Source of the DNA: Verrucomicrobiota bacterium
GTDB lineage: Bacteria; Verrucomicrobiota; Verrucomicrobiia; Limisphaerales; JAEYXS01
Length of the DNA: 64,000 nucleotides
Assembly (NCBI GenBank): GCA_023431185.1
Contig: JAEYXS010000102.1
Location: 1-64,000 of the forward strand
Direction of reading: 5' to 3'
Position numbers and translations under genes: made by a program. The notes beneath the pieces are model-generated. The model had not been told where the DNA came from. It saw only the letters and a list, made by a program, of their open reading frames with translations, and did not search any database. This document shows positions 51,469 to 60,305 of the stretch, piece by piece; within the stretch, counting starts at the first letter, position 1, and each line of letters begins with the position of its first letter.

Positions 51469-52854
51469 ATGAAGCCGAATACCCGTCGTCGTTTCATCCA
51501 AACGGCAGCCACTGTCGCGACCGCCTCAGCCATCCAATCTCTTCCTGCCGCTACCACAAGTTTGGCAGGAAAAAGCAAATCCTCCCGCACCATCAAAACC
51601 GACATCCTCGTCTGCGGTGGAGGATGCGCTGGCACCGCCGCCGCCTTGGCCGCTGCCCGTGCGGGAGCAAAAGTCCTGCTCGTAGAGAAAGCCCCCTTCG
51701 CCGGTGGCATCATCACCAGCGTCGGCCTGCCCTACTTCGATGGCATCGCCCACATCTCCACCAATCGCGTCGTCGTCCGTGGTATCGCGCTGGAACTGCT
51801 TTCCAAGACCGGCGTCTGCGCACCCGATGCCAAAACCGTCTCGCGCCACAACCCCACCATCCCGAACACGTTCGAGTTCAAGCTGCTCCTCGACCGCCTC
51901 TTTCAGCAACAATCCGCTAACCTCAGCGTCCTCTACAACTCCTTCGTCTGCGATGTCCGCACGAGCGGCAGTCGCATCGACACCGTCGCCCTCGCCAATA
52001 AAGACGGCCTCGTCACCGTGAAGCCCAAGACCGTCATCGATTGCACCGGCGATGCCGACGTCGCCGCTTGGGCCGATGCTCCCTTTGAACAAAATGCCGA
52101 AGTGCAACCGCTCACCCTCCACTTTCGCATCGGTAACGTGCAGAACGTTCCCGGCCTCAGCGCCCAATGCCGTACCGCCTTGGCCGCTGCACAAAAACGC
52201 GGTGAGCTGCCCTACTACTACGGTCCCGGCGTGATGTTCCTGTTCGGCAAGAATGAGATCTACGTACATGGCGTCCGCGTGCCCGCTGATCCCACGAATG
52301 CCGCTGATCTCTCCCGCGCCGAGATGCAAGGCCGCGCCGATGCCCACGCCATGTTCCGCGCGTGGAAGCAGGATGTCCCCGCTTTCGCCGACAGCTATTT
52401 CCAGGAAGCCTACCCGTGGATCGGCGTCCGCGAATCCCGCCGCATCATCGGCCAGCATGTCTTGAGCGAGGATGACCTGATGAAGTCCCGCCGCTTCGAT
52501 GACGCCATCGCCACCGGCTGCTGGTATCTCGACCTGCACCCGAACAAGACCGTCATCGGCAGCGCCAATGATTTCGATCCCAAAAAAGTCCAGCCCGAGC
52601 CCTACGACATCCCCTACCGCTCACTGGTGCCGCAAAAGGTAGAAAATCTCCTCGTCGCTGGTCGCTGCCACTCTGCCACTCGCAGTGCTCACGCCTCCAG
52701 CCGCGTCACCGTCACCGCGATGGCGTTGGGTGAAGCCGCCGGTTGCGCCGCTGCGATGTCACTGAAAGGCAAAACCTCCGTCGCCACCCTGAACGGCATA
52801 AAAGTCCGCGAAAAATTATCCGCTCAAAATGCAGGTCCGTTCACCGACGCCTAA
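51469..52854 (+). CDS. TAT-exported FAD-dependent oxidoreductase
   Basis: 461 residues. A twin-arginine signal peptide (TRRRFIQTAATVATASAIQS) fixes the ATG at 51469; the frame is open upstream but this start gives the signal. FAD-binding GGGCAGTAAALAAARAGAKV (about 51-70) follows a strand (TDILVCGG), and the C-terminal LLVAGRCHSATRSAHASSRV with ALGEAAGCAAAM is the FAD-binding end typical of this family, which is expanded in Planctomycetes and Verrucomicrobia. Substrate unknown; likely a periplasmic sugar or polyol oxidoreductase. Same family type as the partial gene at the right edge. Confidence 0.9.
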   Translation: MKPNTRRRFIQTAATVATASAIQSLPAATTSLAGKSKSSRTIKTDILVCGGGCAGTAAALAAARAGAKVLLVEKAPFAGGIITSVGLPYFDGIAHISTNRVVVRGIALELLSKTGVCAPDAKTVSRHNPTIPNTFEFKLLLDRLFQQQSANLSVLYNSFVCDVRTSGSRIDTVALANKDGLVTVKPKTVIDCTGDADVAAWADAPFEQNAEVQPLTLHFRIGNVQNVPGLSAQCRTALAAAQKRGELPYYYGPGVMFLFGKNEIYVHGVRVPADPTNAADLSRAEMQGRADAHAMFRAWKQDVPAFADSYFQEAYPWIGVRESRRIIGQHVLSEDDLMKSRRFDDAIATGCWYLDLHPNKTVIGSANDFDPKKVQPEPYDIPYRSLVPQKVENLLVAGRCHSATRSAHASSRVTVTAMALGEAAGCAAAMSLKGKTSVATLNGIKVREKLSAQNAGPFTDA

Positions 52855-52971
52855 CCCGTAGCCAACACATTTCAACCCAAGTGATGAGGCTAAGCCTCCC
52901 TCAGAATCTAACACCAGTTTGACAAAATCCCCGCTTAGTGAGTTACTTGTTAAAAGCCTCGAAAGGTGCCC

Positions 52972-53268
52972 GTGAAAGAACTCTGGATCATACTTGGAAT
53001 ACTTAGTGCCACCTTGGCTGCTGCATTTCTTTTCGCTGCCATGATGGGGTTTCAGGTGAGCATGTTGGAAGAAAAACCGGGGCCGGATCGAAAAACTAAA
53101 ACTTGGATAATATTAGATGCGATCTGTTTCGGATCGATTGGCACCGCTATCGTCGGCGCGCTGAAGAACTGGAAACACCTTCCTGAAAGCCGCCAATCAG
53201 CCGCATCAGGCATCGTGTCGTCAGCTTTGGCCGTTCTCTTTTTCTATCTGTCAGGAAAAGTTTCTTAA
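52972..53268 (+). CDS. Small integral membrane protein
   Basis: 98 residues from GTG 52972, which lies 6 nt after AAGG; a GTG 6 bp earlier is the alternative. Three hydrophobic segments: LWIILGILSATLAAAFLFAA (3-22), TWIILDAICFGSIGTAIVGA (44-63) and GIVSSALAVLFFYLSG (80-95), separated by short charged loops. No family known. It sits between the FAD enzyme gene and the M6 protease gene without a clear operon link. Confidence 0.6.
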   Translation: MKELWIILGILSATLAAAFLFAAMMGFQVSMLEEKPGPDRKTKTWIILDAICFGSIGTAIVGALKNWKHLPESRQSAASGIVSSALAVLFFYLSGKVS

Positions 53269-53360
53269 AAAACTGCTCTGTGAAGCAGTTACCCATCCAA
53301 CTGAATATGCTCCCCCGGACCAGGCCGACACCTTGAAACGGTTGCGGCTTGACGGAAACA

Positions 53361-53380
53361 GCCAGCACCCAAATGCTGGC
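53361..53380. repeat. Hairpin GCCAGCA-CCCAAA-TGCTGGC
   Basis: A perfect 7-bp stem ending 10 bp before the ATG of the M6 protease (53391), so it would overlap or block the ribosome-binding site in the mRNA. Possible translational control. Confidence 0.5.
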
Positions 53381-53390
53381 GGTGTTACCT

Positions 53391-55238
53391 ATGCAAAAAC
53401 GCCCCTTCCTCAGCGGGTTCGCGCTCCCCTTGTTCCTTGCCGCCGCAAATTTCTCGGCTTCGCTCACGACTGCATTCGCCGCCGCCGCACTGGAGGAATT
53501 TAAAACTGTAGAGACAGCGATCCGCGCTACCATCCGCCCCTCCACTTCCACGAACAAAACCGAAGAGGTCGGCCTCACTCCCTATCTCGGCCTCACCGTA
53601 AACACCAATCCCAAGGGACAGTTAACGGTGGAAAGAGTTGCCCACGAATCTCCGGCTGCCAAAGCGGGCTTACAAATAAATGACACGTTGGAAAAAGTTT
53701 CCGGCAAGACCTTCCGCGATACGGAATCGCTCCGCACCTGGCTGCATGAACAGTCTCCGGGCGATAATGTGGAACTGGTGGTGAAGCGCAGTGGGAAATC
53801 GGTCACCCTTACCGCCACACTTGAGACCGTCAGCCAGCCGCTCAGGGCCAGCCAAGGCCGCGGCTATGTAGGTCTGTCCCACAATGAACCAGATGACGTC
53901 GGTGCCTCCATCCGCTCCGTGGTCGCAAAATCTCCGGCCGAAAAGGCAGGCATCAAAACGGGTGACGTGATCGTCCGCGTTGGCAACACGCCGATGAGCT
54001 CGACCTCCACCCTCAACGATGTGCTAACCGAGAAAAACCCTGGTGATCCGCTGGAATTCACCCTGCTTAACAACGGGAAAGAACGTAAAGTGGAGGTGAC
54101 GCTTGGGACAGCCGCCAGCACTGAACCCACCGCCCCGCTGCCCTCCATCTGGAAGCGCAACACGTACAAACTCGCCGTCATCAGCATCGCGTTCTCGGAC
54201 ACCGCCATGAATCCCCAGATCACCACCTCTGCTTGGGAAGATTCGCTTTTCAGTTCTGGCACCTACACCAACACGACCAATGCAACCGGGCAGCGTGTTT
54301 ACGGCAGTCTCGCTGATTACTATCGGGAAGCGTCTTGTGGCAAACTAAGTGTCAGCGGCAAAGCGTTCGCACCGGTAGTCGTCGGCAATAATCGTATTGA
54401 CTATGCCGGAGCCACCCGGCAATCCGACAAGACCAAGCTGCTCACCGAGGCTTTGGACAAGCTGCTGGCACGCGAAGGCAAAGGGGCGCTGAAGGATTTC
54501 GATGGCTTGATCTTCATCTACGCGGGGAATCGTTATCCTGGTGCCAATCGGGGCACGATCTACTGGCCGCATCGCTCCAGCATCACCTACAACGGCAGGC
54601 GTTGGTCCTACTATATCTGTGCTGAAGGCGGGAAAACGATGACCTCCATCAGCGTGTTCTGCCATGAGTTCGGGCACATGCTGGGCTTGCCCGATCTCTA
54701 CGCTCGTCCTGAGAATCCCGGCTCTGAGGGTGTGGGCGTTTGGTGCCTGATGTCCAATGAACGCGGCGGTGGCCGCCCGCAACATCCGTCCGCTTGGTGC
54801 AAGGAACAGCTTGGCTGGCTCACGCCCACGGTCATCGATCCCGCCGTCCGACAAAAACTCAAGTTGTCGCCCGTAGCCGGTTCCACCAATCAATGCTTCA
54901 AAGTCCTCGTCCGCCCCGATGCCAGCGAATACTTGCTGCTCGAGAACCGTCGCAAAACGGGTTTCGACGCCAGTCTGCCTGGAGAAGGATTGATGGTCTG
55001 GCGTGTAGTCGGGAAACGACCGATCCTAGAAGAGTCCCATGGCGTAGAAGGTCCGGTGGGACCTAGAGTGTATCTCAGCAACGTGCCCTACCCGAGCCCA
55101 TCGAATGATTCGTTCACCCCTTACACCATCCCGTCGAGTCGGGCTCAGCTTGGAGGTGGATCGCCCGTGTATCTGACCAACATCCGCCGCCATACGGATG
55201 GCACCATCACCTTCGAGATCGGCTACGAGTACCAGTGA
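53391..55238 (+). CDS. Secreted PDZ-PDZ-M6 metalloprotease
   Basis: 615 residues. Signal peptide (LSGFALPLFLAAANFSASLT). Two PDZ domains: about 60-150 (YLGLTVNTNPKGQLTVERVA and AGLQINDTLEKVSGKTF) and ~155-245 (YVGLSHNEPDDVGASIRSVV, AGIKTGDVIVRVGNTPMSS). Then an immune-inhibitor-A (M6)-type protease with zinc motif HEFGHMLGLPD (H425, E426, H429, D435), followed by GVGVWCLMSNE (the Met-turn region) and a beta-rich C-terminus. M6 proteases cleave host or prey proteins; PDZ pairs in front are unusual for this family and may present substrate. A hairpin overlaps its start. Confidence 0.88.
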   Translation: MQKRPFLSGFALPLFLAAANFSASLTTAFAAAALEEFKTVETAIRATIRPSTSTNKTEEVGLTPYLGLTVNTNPKGQLTVERVAHESPAAKAGLQINDTLEKVSGKTFRDTESLRTWLHEQSPGDNVELVVKRSGKSVTLTATLETVSQPLRASQGRGYVGLSHNEPDDVGASIRSVVAKSPAEKAGIKTGDVIVRVGNTPMSSTSTLNDVLTEKNPGDPLEFTLLNNGKERKVEVTLGTAASTEPTAPLPSIWKRNTYKLAVISIAFSDTAMNPQITTSAWEDSLFSSGTYTNTTNATGQRVYGSLADYYREASCGKLSVSGKAFAPVVVGNNRIDYAGATRQSDKTKLLTEALDKLLAREGKGALKDFDGLIFIYAGNRYPGANRGTIYWPHRSSITYNGRRWSYYICAEGGKTMTSISVFCHEFGHMLGLPDLYARPENPGSEGVGVWCLMSNERGGGRPQHPSAWCKEQLGWLTPTVIDPAVRQKLKLSPVAGSTNQCFKVLVRPDASEYLLLENRRKTGFDASLPGEGLMVWRVVGKRPILEESHGVEGPVGPRVYLSNVPYPSPSNDSFTPYTIPSSRAQLGGGSPVYLTNIRRHTDGTITFEIGYEYQ

Positions 55239-55266
55239 TCCATCTGATTTGGCCCACCGATAAACC

Positions 55267-56391
55267 TCAGCCTATCGCTTTCATTTCGCGCTCGGTCTTA
55301 AGCCGGAGCTGCCCACATGCTGCATCAATATCATGCCCCTTTTCGCGACGCAGCGTCGCGATCACATCCTGCTCCTCCAACGCCGCCAGAAAAGCTTCCT
55401 GCACTTCTTCCTCTGGCCGCACCCATGGCAAATCCTCCACCTTGTTGTACGGGATGAGATTCACCTTCGCATGCAGGCGCTTCGCCAAAGCCGCCAGCGG
55501 CTTCGTCTCGCTCAGCATGTCGTTCACGCCCGCGATGAGAATATACTCCAGTGTGATCATCTTGCTCTTGCGCTGCTGGTAGTAGTCACAAGACGCCGCA
55601 AGTTCAGCCACGGGATACTTCTTGTTCACCGGCATGATGCGGCTCCGCACCTCATCCGTCGCGCCGTGCAAGGAGATGGCCAATCGAAACTGCTCCGGCT
55701 CATCCGCCAGCTTGCGGATCTGCGGTGCGAGGCCACTCGTTGAGATTGTGATCTTCCGCGCACCGATGCCACCGCCCCAAGGCGCATTCAGCAAGCGCAA
55801 TGCCTTCAACAAATTATCGTAATTCGACAGCGGCTCGCCCATGCCCATGATGACCAGGTTGTTCACCACGCGATCCGCCTTCAGCGTGCCATCCACTTTT
55901 TCCATCTCCTCCGGCTGATCATCATGCCACCGCTCCGTCGCGATGATCTGCTCCACGATCTCATCCGGGCGCAGATTCCTCTTCCACCCCTCCAGCCCGC
56001 TCGCGCAGAACTTGCACCCATACGCACATCCCACCTGCGTGGACACGCACAACGTATGCCGGTCACTCCGTTCGCCGTAGAGCGAGGGATTCGCCGGGAT
56101 CAGCACGCTCTCAATCATTGCCCCGTCCTGCAATTGCCACAAAAACTTCTGCGTCGTGTCCCGTGAACCCTGCTTGCGCGCGATCTTGTGCGTATTCAGC
56201 GTGAACACCTCTGCCAGCTTGGCCCGCAAGGCCTTCGGCAGATTCGTCATCGCCTCCCACGACGGCGCACGCCGCACATAGAGCCAGTTCAGCAACTGGT
56301 CCACGCGATACGCCGGCTCGCCCAACTCGACGAACTTCGCCGCGATCTCATCCCGCGTCAGCGCTTTGATGTCTGTTTTGACTTCTTTCAC
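55267..56391 (-). CDS. rlmN: RlmN: 23S rRNA A2503 / tRNA A37 C2-methyltransferase
   Basis: 374 residues. Radical-SAM cluster motif CxxxCxxC at C122, C126, C129 (VGCAYGCKFCASG), and the two catalytic cysteines C115 (TLCVSTQ) and C359 (DIDAACGQL) that methylate C2 of the adenine by a methyl-cysteine mechanism. N-terminal accessory domain: FVELGEPAYRVDQLLNWLYV. SRIMPVNKKYPVAELAASC and LEYILIAGVNDM are typical. Translational-fidelity enzyme, often also acting on tRNAs. It is 28 bp from the stop of the convergent M6 gene. Confidence 0.96.
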   Translation of the reverse strand: MKEVKTDIKALTRDEIAAKFVELGEPAYRVDQLLNWLYVRRAPSWEAMTNLPKALRAKLAEVFTLNTHKIARKQGSRDTTQKFLWQLQDGAMIESVLIPANPSLYGERSDRHTLCVSTQVGCAYGCKFCASGLEGWKRNLRPDEIVEQIIATERWHDDQPEEMEKVDGTLKADRVVNNLVIMGMGEPLSNYDNLLKALRLLNAPWGGGIGARKITISTSGLAPQIRKLADEPEQFRLAISLHGATDEVRSRIMPVNKKYPVAELAASCDYYQQRKSKMITLEYILIAGVNDMLSETKPLAALAKRLHAKVNLIPYNKVEDLPWVRPEEEVQEAFLAALEEQDVIATLRREKGHDIDAACGQLRLKTEREMKAIG

Positions 56392-56420
56392 GAACTGTCA
56401 GCTATGCTGCTTTTTTCAGC

Positions 56421-56517
56421 GAACCCCAAAGGGGTTCAATAAATCAGCCCAGGGTTGTCACGCGCAAGCGGGACTACCCTGGGTGGATGGCCCAATGAGC
56501 CTCTACCCTGAAAGGGT
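56421..56517. repeat. Three-hairpin intergenic element (CCCAGGGT family)
   Basis: In order: GAACCCC-A-A-A-GGGGTTC (56421-56437), CCCAGGGT (56448-56455) / ACCCTGGG (56476-56483) enclosing TGTCACGCGCAAGCGGGACT, and ACCCT-GAA-AGGGT (56505-56517). All three palindromes are perfect in their arms and are linked by short AT-rich strings (AATAAATCAG; CCAATGAGC). Typical of structured intergenic repeats. Confidence 0.6.
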
Positions 56518-56624
56518 TGCGTCAGGAGGCACTCATATCAAGCGGCAAATATCCGCCGCCACACCTCAAGTGCAACCTCCTCGGTGACCCTACAGCCAAG
56601 AAACCAACGAAAAGCTCGCTCTAC

Positions 56625-57137
56625 TTACCAATCCACCGCCGTCAACTTCTCCAGCACCGTTTCCACCACCAGCTCCGCTGCTCCCTCGACCGAACCATCC
56701 GCGATGGATTGCCGCCACTTCGCTTGATAAGCCGTCGGCGCTTTCCTGGCCGGGTTACGAAGATTGCTGACCAGCTTTCCGCCCATCGTCCGTAGCGTAT
56801 GCTGGCCGTAGGCTTTCACTAACCGCTGCATCTCCCCGCCATCGAACCAGCAACCGTCACACTGCGGACAGCGATCGATCTCGATGCCCCGGATGATCCG
56901 GGGCTCCAGCGGGGTCTGGCATTTCACGGTACAAGTGCGCTTCGCCGTTACTCCCGGCGGACTCGCCGTCACCTCGCCCGCCACCGGAGTGGCCGTCTTC
57001 GCCTGTTCTGACGCCAGCGTCGCCAGTTGCTCCCGGCCCACCCACAAGCCCCGGCAACGAGGGCAGCCCAGCACTTGTGCCCGGCCAAGCTGCACCTTGA
57101 TCAAGGTCTGCCCGTCTGCCGGACAAGTGGGTGTCAT
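56625..57137 (-). CDS. Zinc-ribbon (TFIIB-type) protein next to glgP
   Basis: 170 residues with two zf-TFIIB-like ribbons: CPADGQTL ... CPRCRGLWVGREQL (residues ~4-38) and CQTPLEPR ... DRCPQCDGCWFDGGEMQRL (about 70-105). The CPxCxGxW[VF] motif is the family signature. The C-terminal third is helical (QSIADGSVEGAAELVVETVL) and without motif. Function unknown; metal binding is near certain. The start ATG at 57137 lies 4 bp after the glgP stop, so it is probably co-transcribed with glycogen phosphorylase; a longer frame upstream overlaps glgP and is unlikely. Confidence 0.85.
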   Translation of the reverse strand: MTPTCPADGQTLIKVQLGRAQVLGCPRCRGLWVGREQLATLASEQAKTATPVAGEVTASPPGVTAKRTCTVKCQTPLEPRIIRGIEIDRCPQCDGCWFDGGEMQRLVKAYGQHTLRTMGGKLVSNLRNPARKAPTAYQAKWRQSIADGSVEGAAELVVETVLEKLTAVDW

Positions 57138-57141
57138 ATCA

Positions 57142-59334
57142 TCACTTCTGGATGTAGTACTTGTTCGCGTAATCCTGCACCATGCGCCACGTGCCATACT
57201 GCGGCACGAGCGTGACCATCGCGCGGCGGATGCGCTGGATCCACTGGCGCGGGATGCCGTTCGCATCGCGGTTGAAGTAACTCGGGATGACTTCTTCCGT
57301 CAGCGCCTTGTACAGGTTCTCGCTATCGCGCTTGTCCTGCTCCTCCACATCGGCCGGATGCGTGTCATCGCCGATGGAGAACCCGTTCGTGCCGTCATAA
57401 CCTTCGCGCCACCAGCCGTCCATGATGCTCAGGTTCAGGCAGCCGTGCACGCCGCACTTCTGGCCGCTCGTGCCGGAGGCTTCCAGCGGACGCCGCGGAT
57501 TGTTCAGCCACACATCGCAGCCGGACACCATCATGCGCGCCACGTGGATGTCATAATTCTCGATGAACACCAGGTGCCCCGCCAGCTCCGAGTGCTTGCT
57601 CAGGTGGATGACTTTCTGGATGTAACGTTTGCCTTCATCATCCCGCGGATGCGCCTTGCCCGCGAAGATGAACTGCACCGGACGCTCCTTGTCCTTCACC
57701 AGTTTCACCACATTGTCGTACTGGTCAAAGATCAGCGGGGCGCGCTTATACGTCGCAAAGCGCCGCGCGAAACCGATGGTCAGCGCGCTCGGGTTCAGCA
57801 GATGGTCCAGCGTGATGAAATCGCTCTGGGAAAAGCTCTTGCCCTGGATCTGCAACCGGCGCCGGGCGAATTCGATCAGCTCGCGACGCAGCTTGAAGCG
57901 CAACGCCCAGATCTCTTCGTCCGAGACGAATTCCGGGTCTGCCATCTGCGCCCAAAACTCCGGCCGGTTCACCTCGTTTTCCAGGTGCAACGCCGGCTTC
58001 TTGCTCCAGAAGGCCGTCTCCTCGCCCGTCGGCATCGTCATCTTCTCTGCCGCCAGCTTGCGCCGCCAGAAACGCCGCACCGTGCCCTTCATCCAGCCCA
58101 GCGTATGGACGCCGTTCGTCACATGCCCGATGGGGACCTGATCCACCGTTCCGTTCGGATACATGCAGTGCCACATCTCGCGGCTCACCTGCCCGTGCAG
58201 TTCGCTCACGCCGTTCGCCGACCGCGATCCGCGCAAGGCCAGCACCGTCATGCAGAAGAGTTCGTTAGCATCCGCCGGGTTCACACGGCCCAAGCCCATG
58301 AACTGCTCGCCGGAAAGACCCAGGCTCTGAGAGATCTTAGGCATCGCGTAGTTCAGCAGATCGCGGCTGAACCGGTCATGCCCCGCTGGCACCGGCGTAT
58401 GCGTTGTGAAGATGCATTCCTGCTTCGAGGATTGCAGCGCCTGCTCAAATTTCATCCCGGTCGCCATCTTCTCGCGCGCCAGCTCCAGCACGAGGAACGC
58501 CGCATGACCTTCATTCATGTGGAAGGTCGAAGGCTGGACACCCAGCGCCCGCAACAGGCGCACACCACCGATGCCCAATAAGATTTCCTGCAAGATGCGC
58601 GTCGTACTGTCGCCGCCATAAACGCGCAGCGTCAGGTCGCGGTAATGCTGCTCGTTCTCCGGCAGGTTCGTATCCAGCAGATACACCGGTACCCGGCCCA
58701 CGTTCACGCGCCAGGCGCGGAAGGACACTTGTGAGGTCGCCATCCACACCGAGCAGACCACCGGCTCACCCTTCGCGTTCAGCACCGGCTCAAGCGGCAG
58801 GTTCTTCGGATTCAGCAGTGTGTAATATTCCGTCTGCCAATTCTCCGCATTGATGGCCTGCTGGAAATACCCTTCGCGATAGAACAGGCTGATGCCGACA
58901 AAACCCAAGCCCAGATCGCTGACCGCCTTGGTATGGTCACCGGCCAGAATGCCCAGACCGCCCGCCGCGATCGGCAAGGTCTCGTGAAAACCGAACTCGG
59001 CGGAGAAATACGCCACCGGATTCTTGATCAGTTTGGGCGCATTGTTCGCCCCCCACGTGTCCTTGTCTCCCAGATACCGCTTGAAATTCTCCAGCACCTC
59101 ATGCACCCGGCGGGCGAATTCATGGTCCTGCAAGCGCACGCGCATCTCATAGTCCGACACCTCATGCATCACCGCCACCGCGTTGTGATACAGGTTTTGC
59201 CAGCTCCGGGGGGACAGCTCCTGAAAAATCTCCTGCGCCTCCTGGTTCCAGGTCCACCACAGATTGCGGGCCAGTTGGTTCAGCCCGTTGACCATGTCCG
59301 TGATTTCCGCGCTCGAAAATGATGTTTTGCTCAT
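57142..59334 (-). CDS. glgP: Alpha-glucan phosphorylase, short type (GT35)
   Basis: 730 residues. The enzyme phosphorolyses alpha-1,4-glucan to glucose-1-phosphate. This is the shorter bacterial branch with an N-terminal DUF3417-like region (residues ~1-110: NGLNQLARNLWWTWNQEAQE, then IFQELSPRSWQNLYH). Visible family points: YFSAEFGFHETLPIAAGGLG, FHMNEGHAAFLVLE, TTHTPVPAGHDRF, HVTNGVHTLGWM, RRFATYKRAPLIF, and the pyridoxal site EASGTSGQKCGVHG with the Schiff-base Lys. It is 4 bp upstream of the zinc-ribbon gene and divergent from the YdjY gene. Confidence 0.95.
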   Translation of the reverse strand: MSKTSFSSAEITDMVNGLNQLARNLWWTWNQEAQEIFQELSPRSWQNLYHNAVAVMHEVSDYEMRVRLQDHEFARRVHEVLENFKRYLGDKDTWGANNAPKLIKNPVAYFSAEFGFHETLPIAAGGLGILAGDHTKAVSDLGLGFVGISLFYREGYFQQAINAENWQTEYYTLLNPKNLPLEPVLNAKGEPVVCSVWMATSQVSFRAWRVNVGRVPVYLLDTNLPENEQHYRDLTLRVYGGDSTTRILQEILLGIGGVRLLRALGVQPSTFHMNEGHAAFLVLELAREKMATGMKFEQALQSSKQECIFTTHTPVPAGHDRFSRDLLNYAMPKISQSLGLSGEQFMGLGRVNPADANELFCMTVLALRGSRSANGVSELHGQVSREMWHCMYPNGTVDQVPIGHVTNGVHTLGWMKGTVRRFWRRKLAAEKMTMPTGEETAFWSKKPALHLENEVNRPEFWAQMADPEFVSDEEIWALRFKLRRELIEFARRRLQIQGKSFSQSDFITLDHLLNPSALTIGFARRFATYKRAPLIFDQYDNVVKLVKDKERPVQFIFAGKAHPRDDEGKRYIQKVIHLSKHSELAGHLVFIENYDIHVARMMVSGCDVWLNNPRRPLEASGTSGQKCGVHGCLNLSIMDGWWREGYDGTNGFSIGDDTHPADVEEQDKRDSENLYKALTEEVIPSYFNRDANGIPRQWIQRIRRAMVTLVPQYGTWRMVQDYANKYYIQK

Positions 59335-59537
59335 AGCGATAAGATGTCCGGCACCAAAATGGTCCGCCGTTGGCGAACGTCCCCAACGCTAGTCAGACCG
59401 TCTCTCATGGGCAACCCTCAACTTCAGTCGTTTTCCTGATGCATCTCGAAAGCTCGATGAAGAAAACGCACAATTCCCGTTTGTCACATACCCTGTCATC
59501 AGTTAAGATAATTTTGTCTCCTTTGGAGCAATTTGTC

Positions 59538-60305
59538 GTGCGCATAAAACATCTCATCACCTTCCTGCTTTTCCTTGGTGTCTCGCTTGCCCAGGCCCAG
59601 ACCGGCAGTCGCCCGCTTTCGCTCGATCTTTCGCAAACCAACTCCGCGAGCATCCCCCCCACGAATGCTCCCGCCAAACCGCCGCTAAAGGAGATTTCTC
59701 CCGCCATTTTCGAACTCGGCAAAGTTCGTCTGGATAAAACCGCCAAGACCGTCTCTTTCCCCGCCGTCGTGAACATGCGCGGCGAGGACATCGTGGAATA
59801 CTGGCTCGTCAACAACGGCGGCAAGATCCACGAGAGCGTGCTGAAGACCGAGGCCGAACCCTACCACATCCACCTCGCCATGCTGCTCATCGGTGCGAAA
59901 GGCCGCCCGAACATCACGCCCGCCCAACGCGTCGAGGACAAGACCACCGCCGGTGATACCATCAGGCTTTCGTTCGCGTATCAGGATGAAAAAGGCCAAG
60001 TGAAACGCAGCGCCGAAGAGACCATTCACGACAAATCCACCAAGGCCACGATGGCGAAAGGCGATTGGATCTACAACGGCTCCTGGATCTTCAACGGTGC
60101 CTTCGTCGCCCAGCGCGAACTCTCCATCGTCGCCAACATCCACGACCACGATGCCCTCATCAACAATCCCCGCCCACGCCGGGAGAACGATGAAAATTGG
60201 CTGGCCGAGACCAAGAACCTTCCGCCGGTCGGAACCCCCGTCACCGTCACCATTGAATTGCTCAAAGCGTATGTTAAACCTGTTGTTCATGAAACCAAGC
60301 CGTAA
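59538..60305 (+). CDS. Secreted YdjY-domain protein
   Basis: 255 residues from GTG 59538 (TGGAG 9 nt before it); M/V starts 27 or more codons upstream are possible but would spoil the signal peptide. Signal: HLITFLLFLGVSLAQAQ. The mature part has IFELGKVRLDKTAKTVSFPA, NMRGEDIVEYWLVNNGGKIH, ESVLKTEAEPYHIHLAMLLI, which is the YdjY family pattern of secreted proteins in Planctomycetes and Verrucomicrobia; function unknown. The last 17 bp overlap the next gene in a different frame. Confidence 0.85.
   Translation: MRIKHLITFLLFLGVSLAQAQTGSRPLSLDLSQTNSASIPPTNAPAKPPLKEISPAIFELGKVRLDKTAKTVSFPAVVNMRGEDIVEYWLVNNGGKIHESVLKTEAEPYHIHLAMLLIGAKGRPNITPAQRVEDKTTAGDTIRLSFAYQDEKGQVKRSAEETIHDKSTKATMAKGDWIYNGSWIFNGAFVAQRELSIVANIHDHDALINNPRPRRENDENWLAETKNLPPVGTPVTVTIELLKAYVKPVVHETKP

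Noticed and set aside
56884..58581. 565-codon plus-strand frame opposite glgP
   Set aside because: Antisense shadow of the phosphorylase, His/Arg-rich composition.
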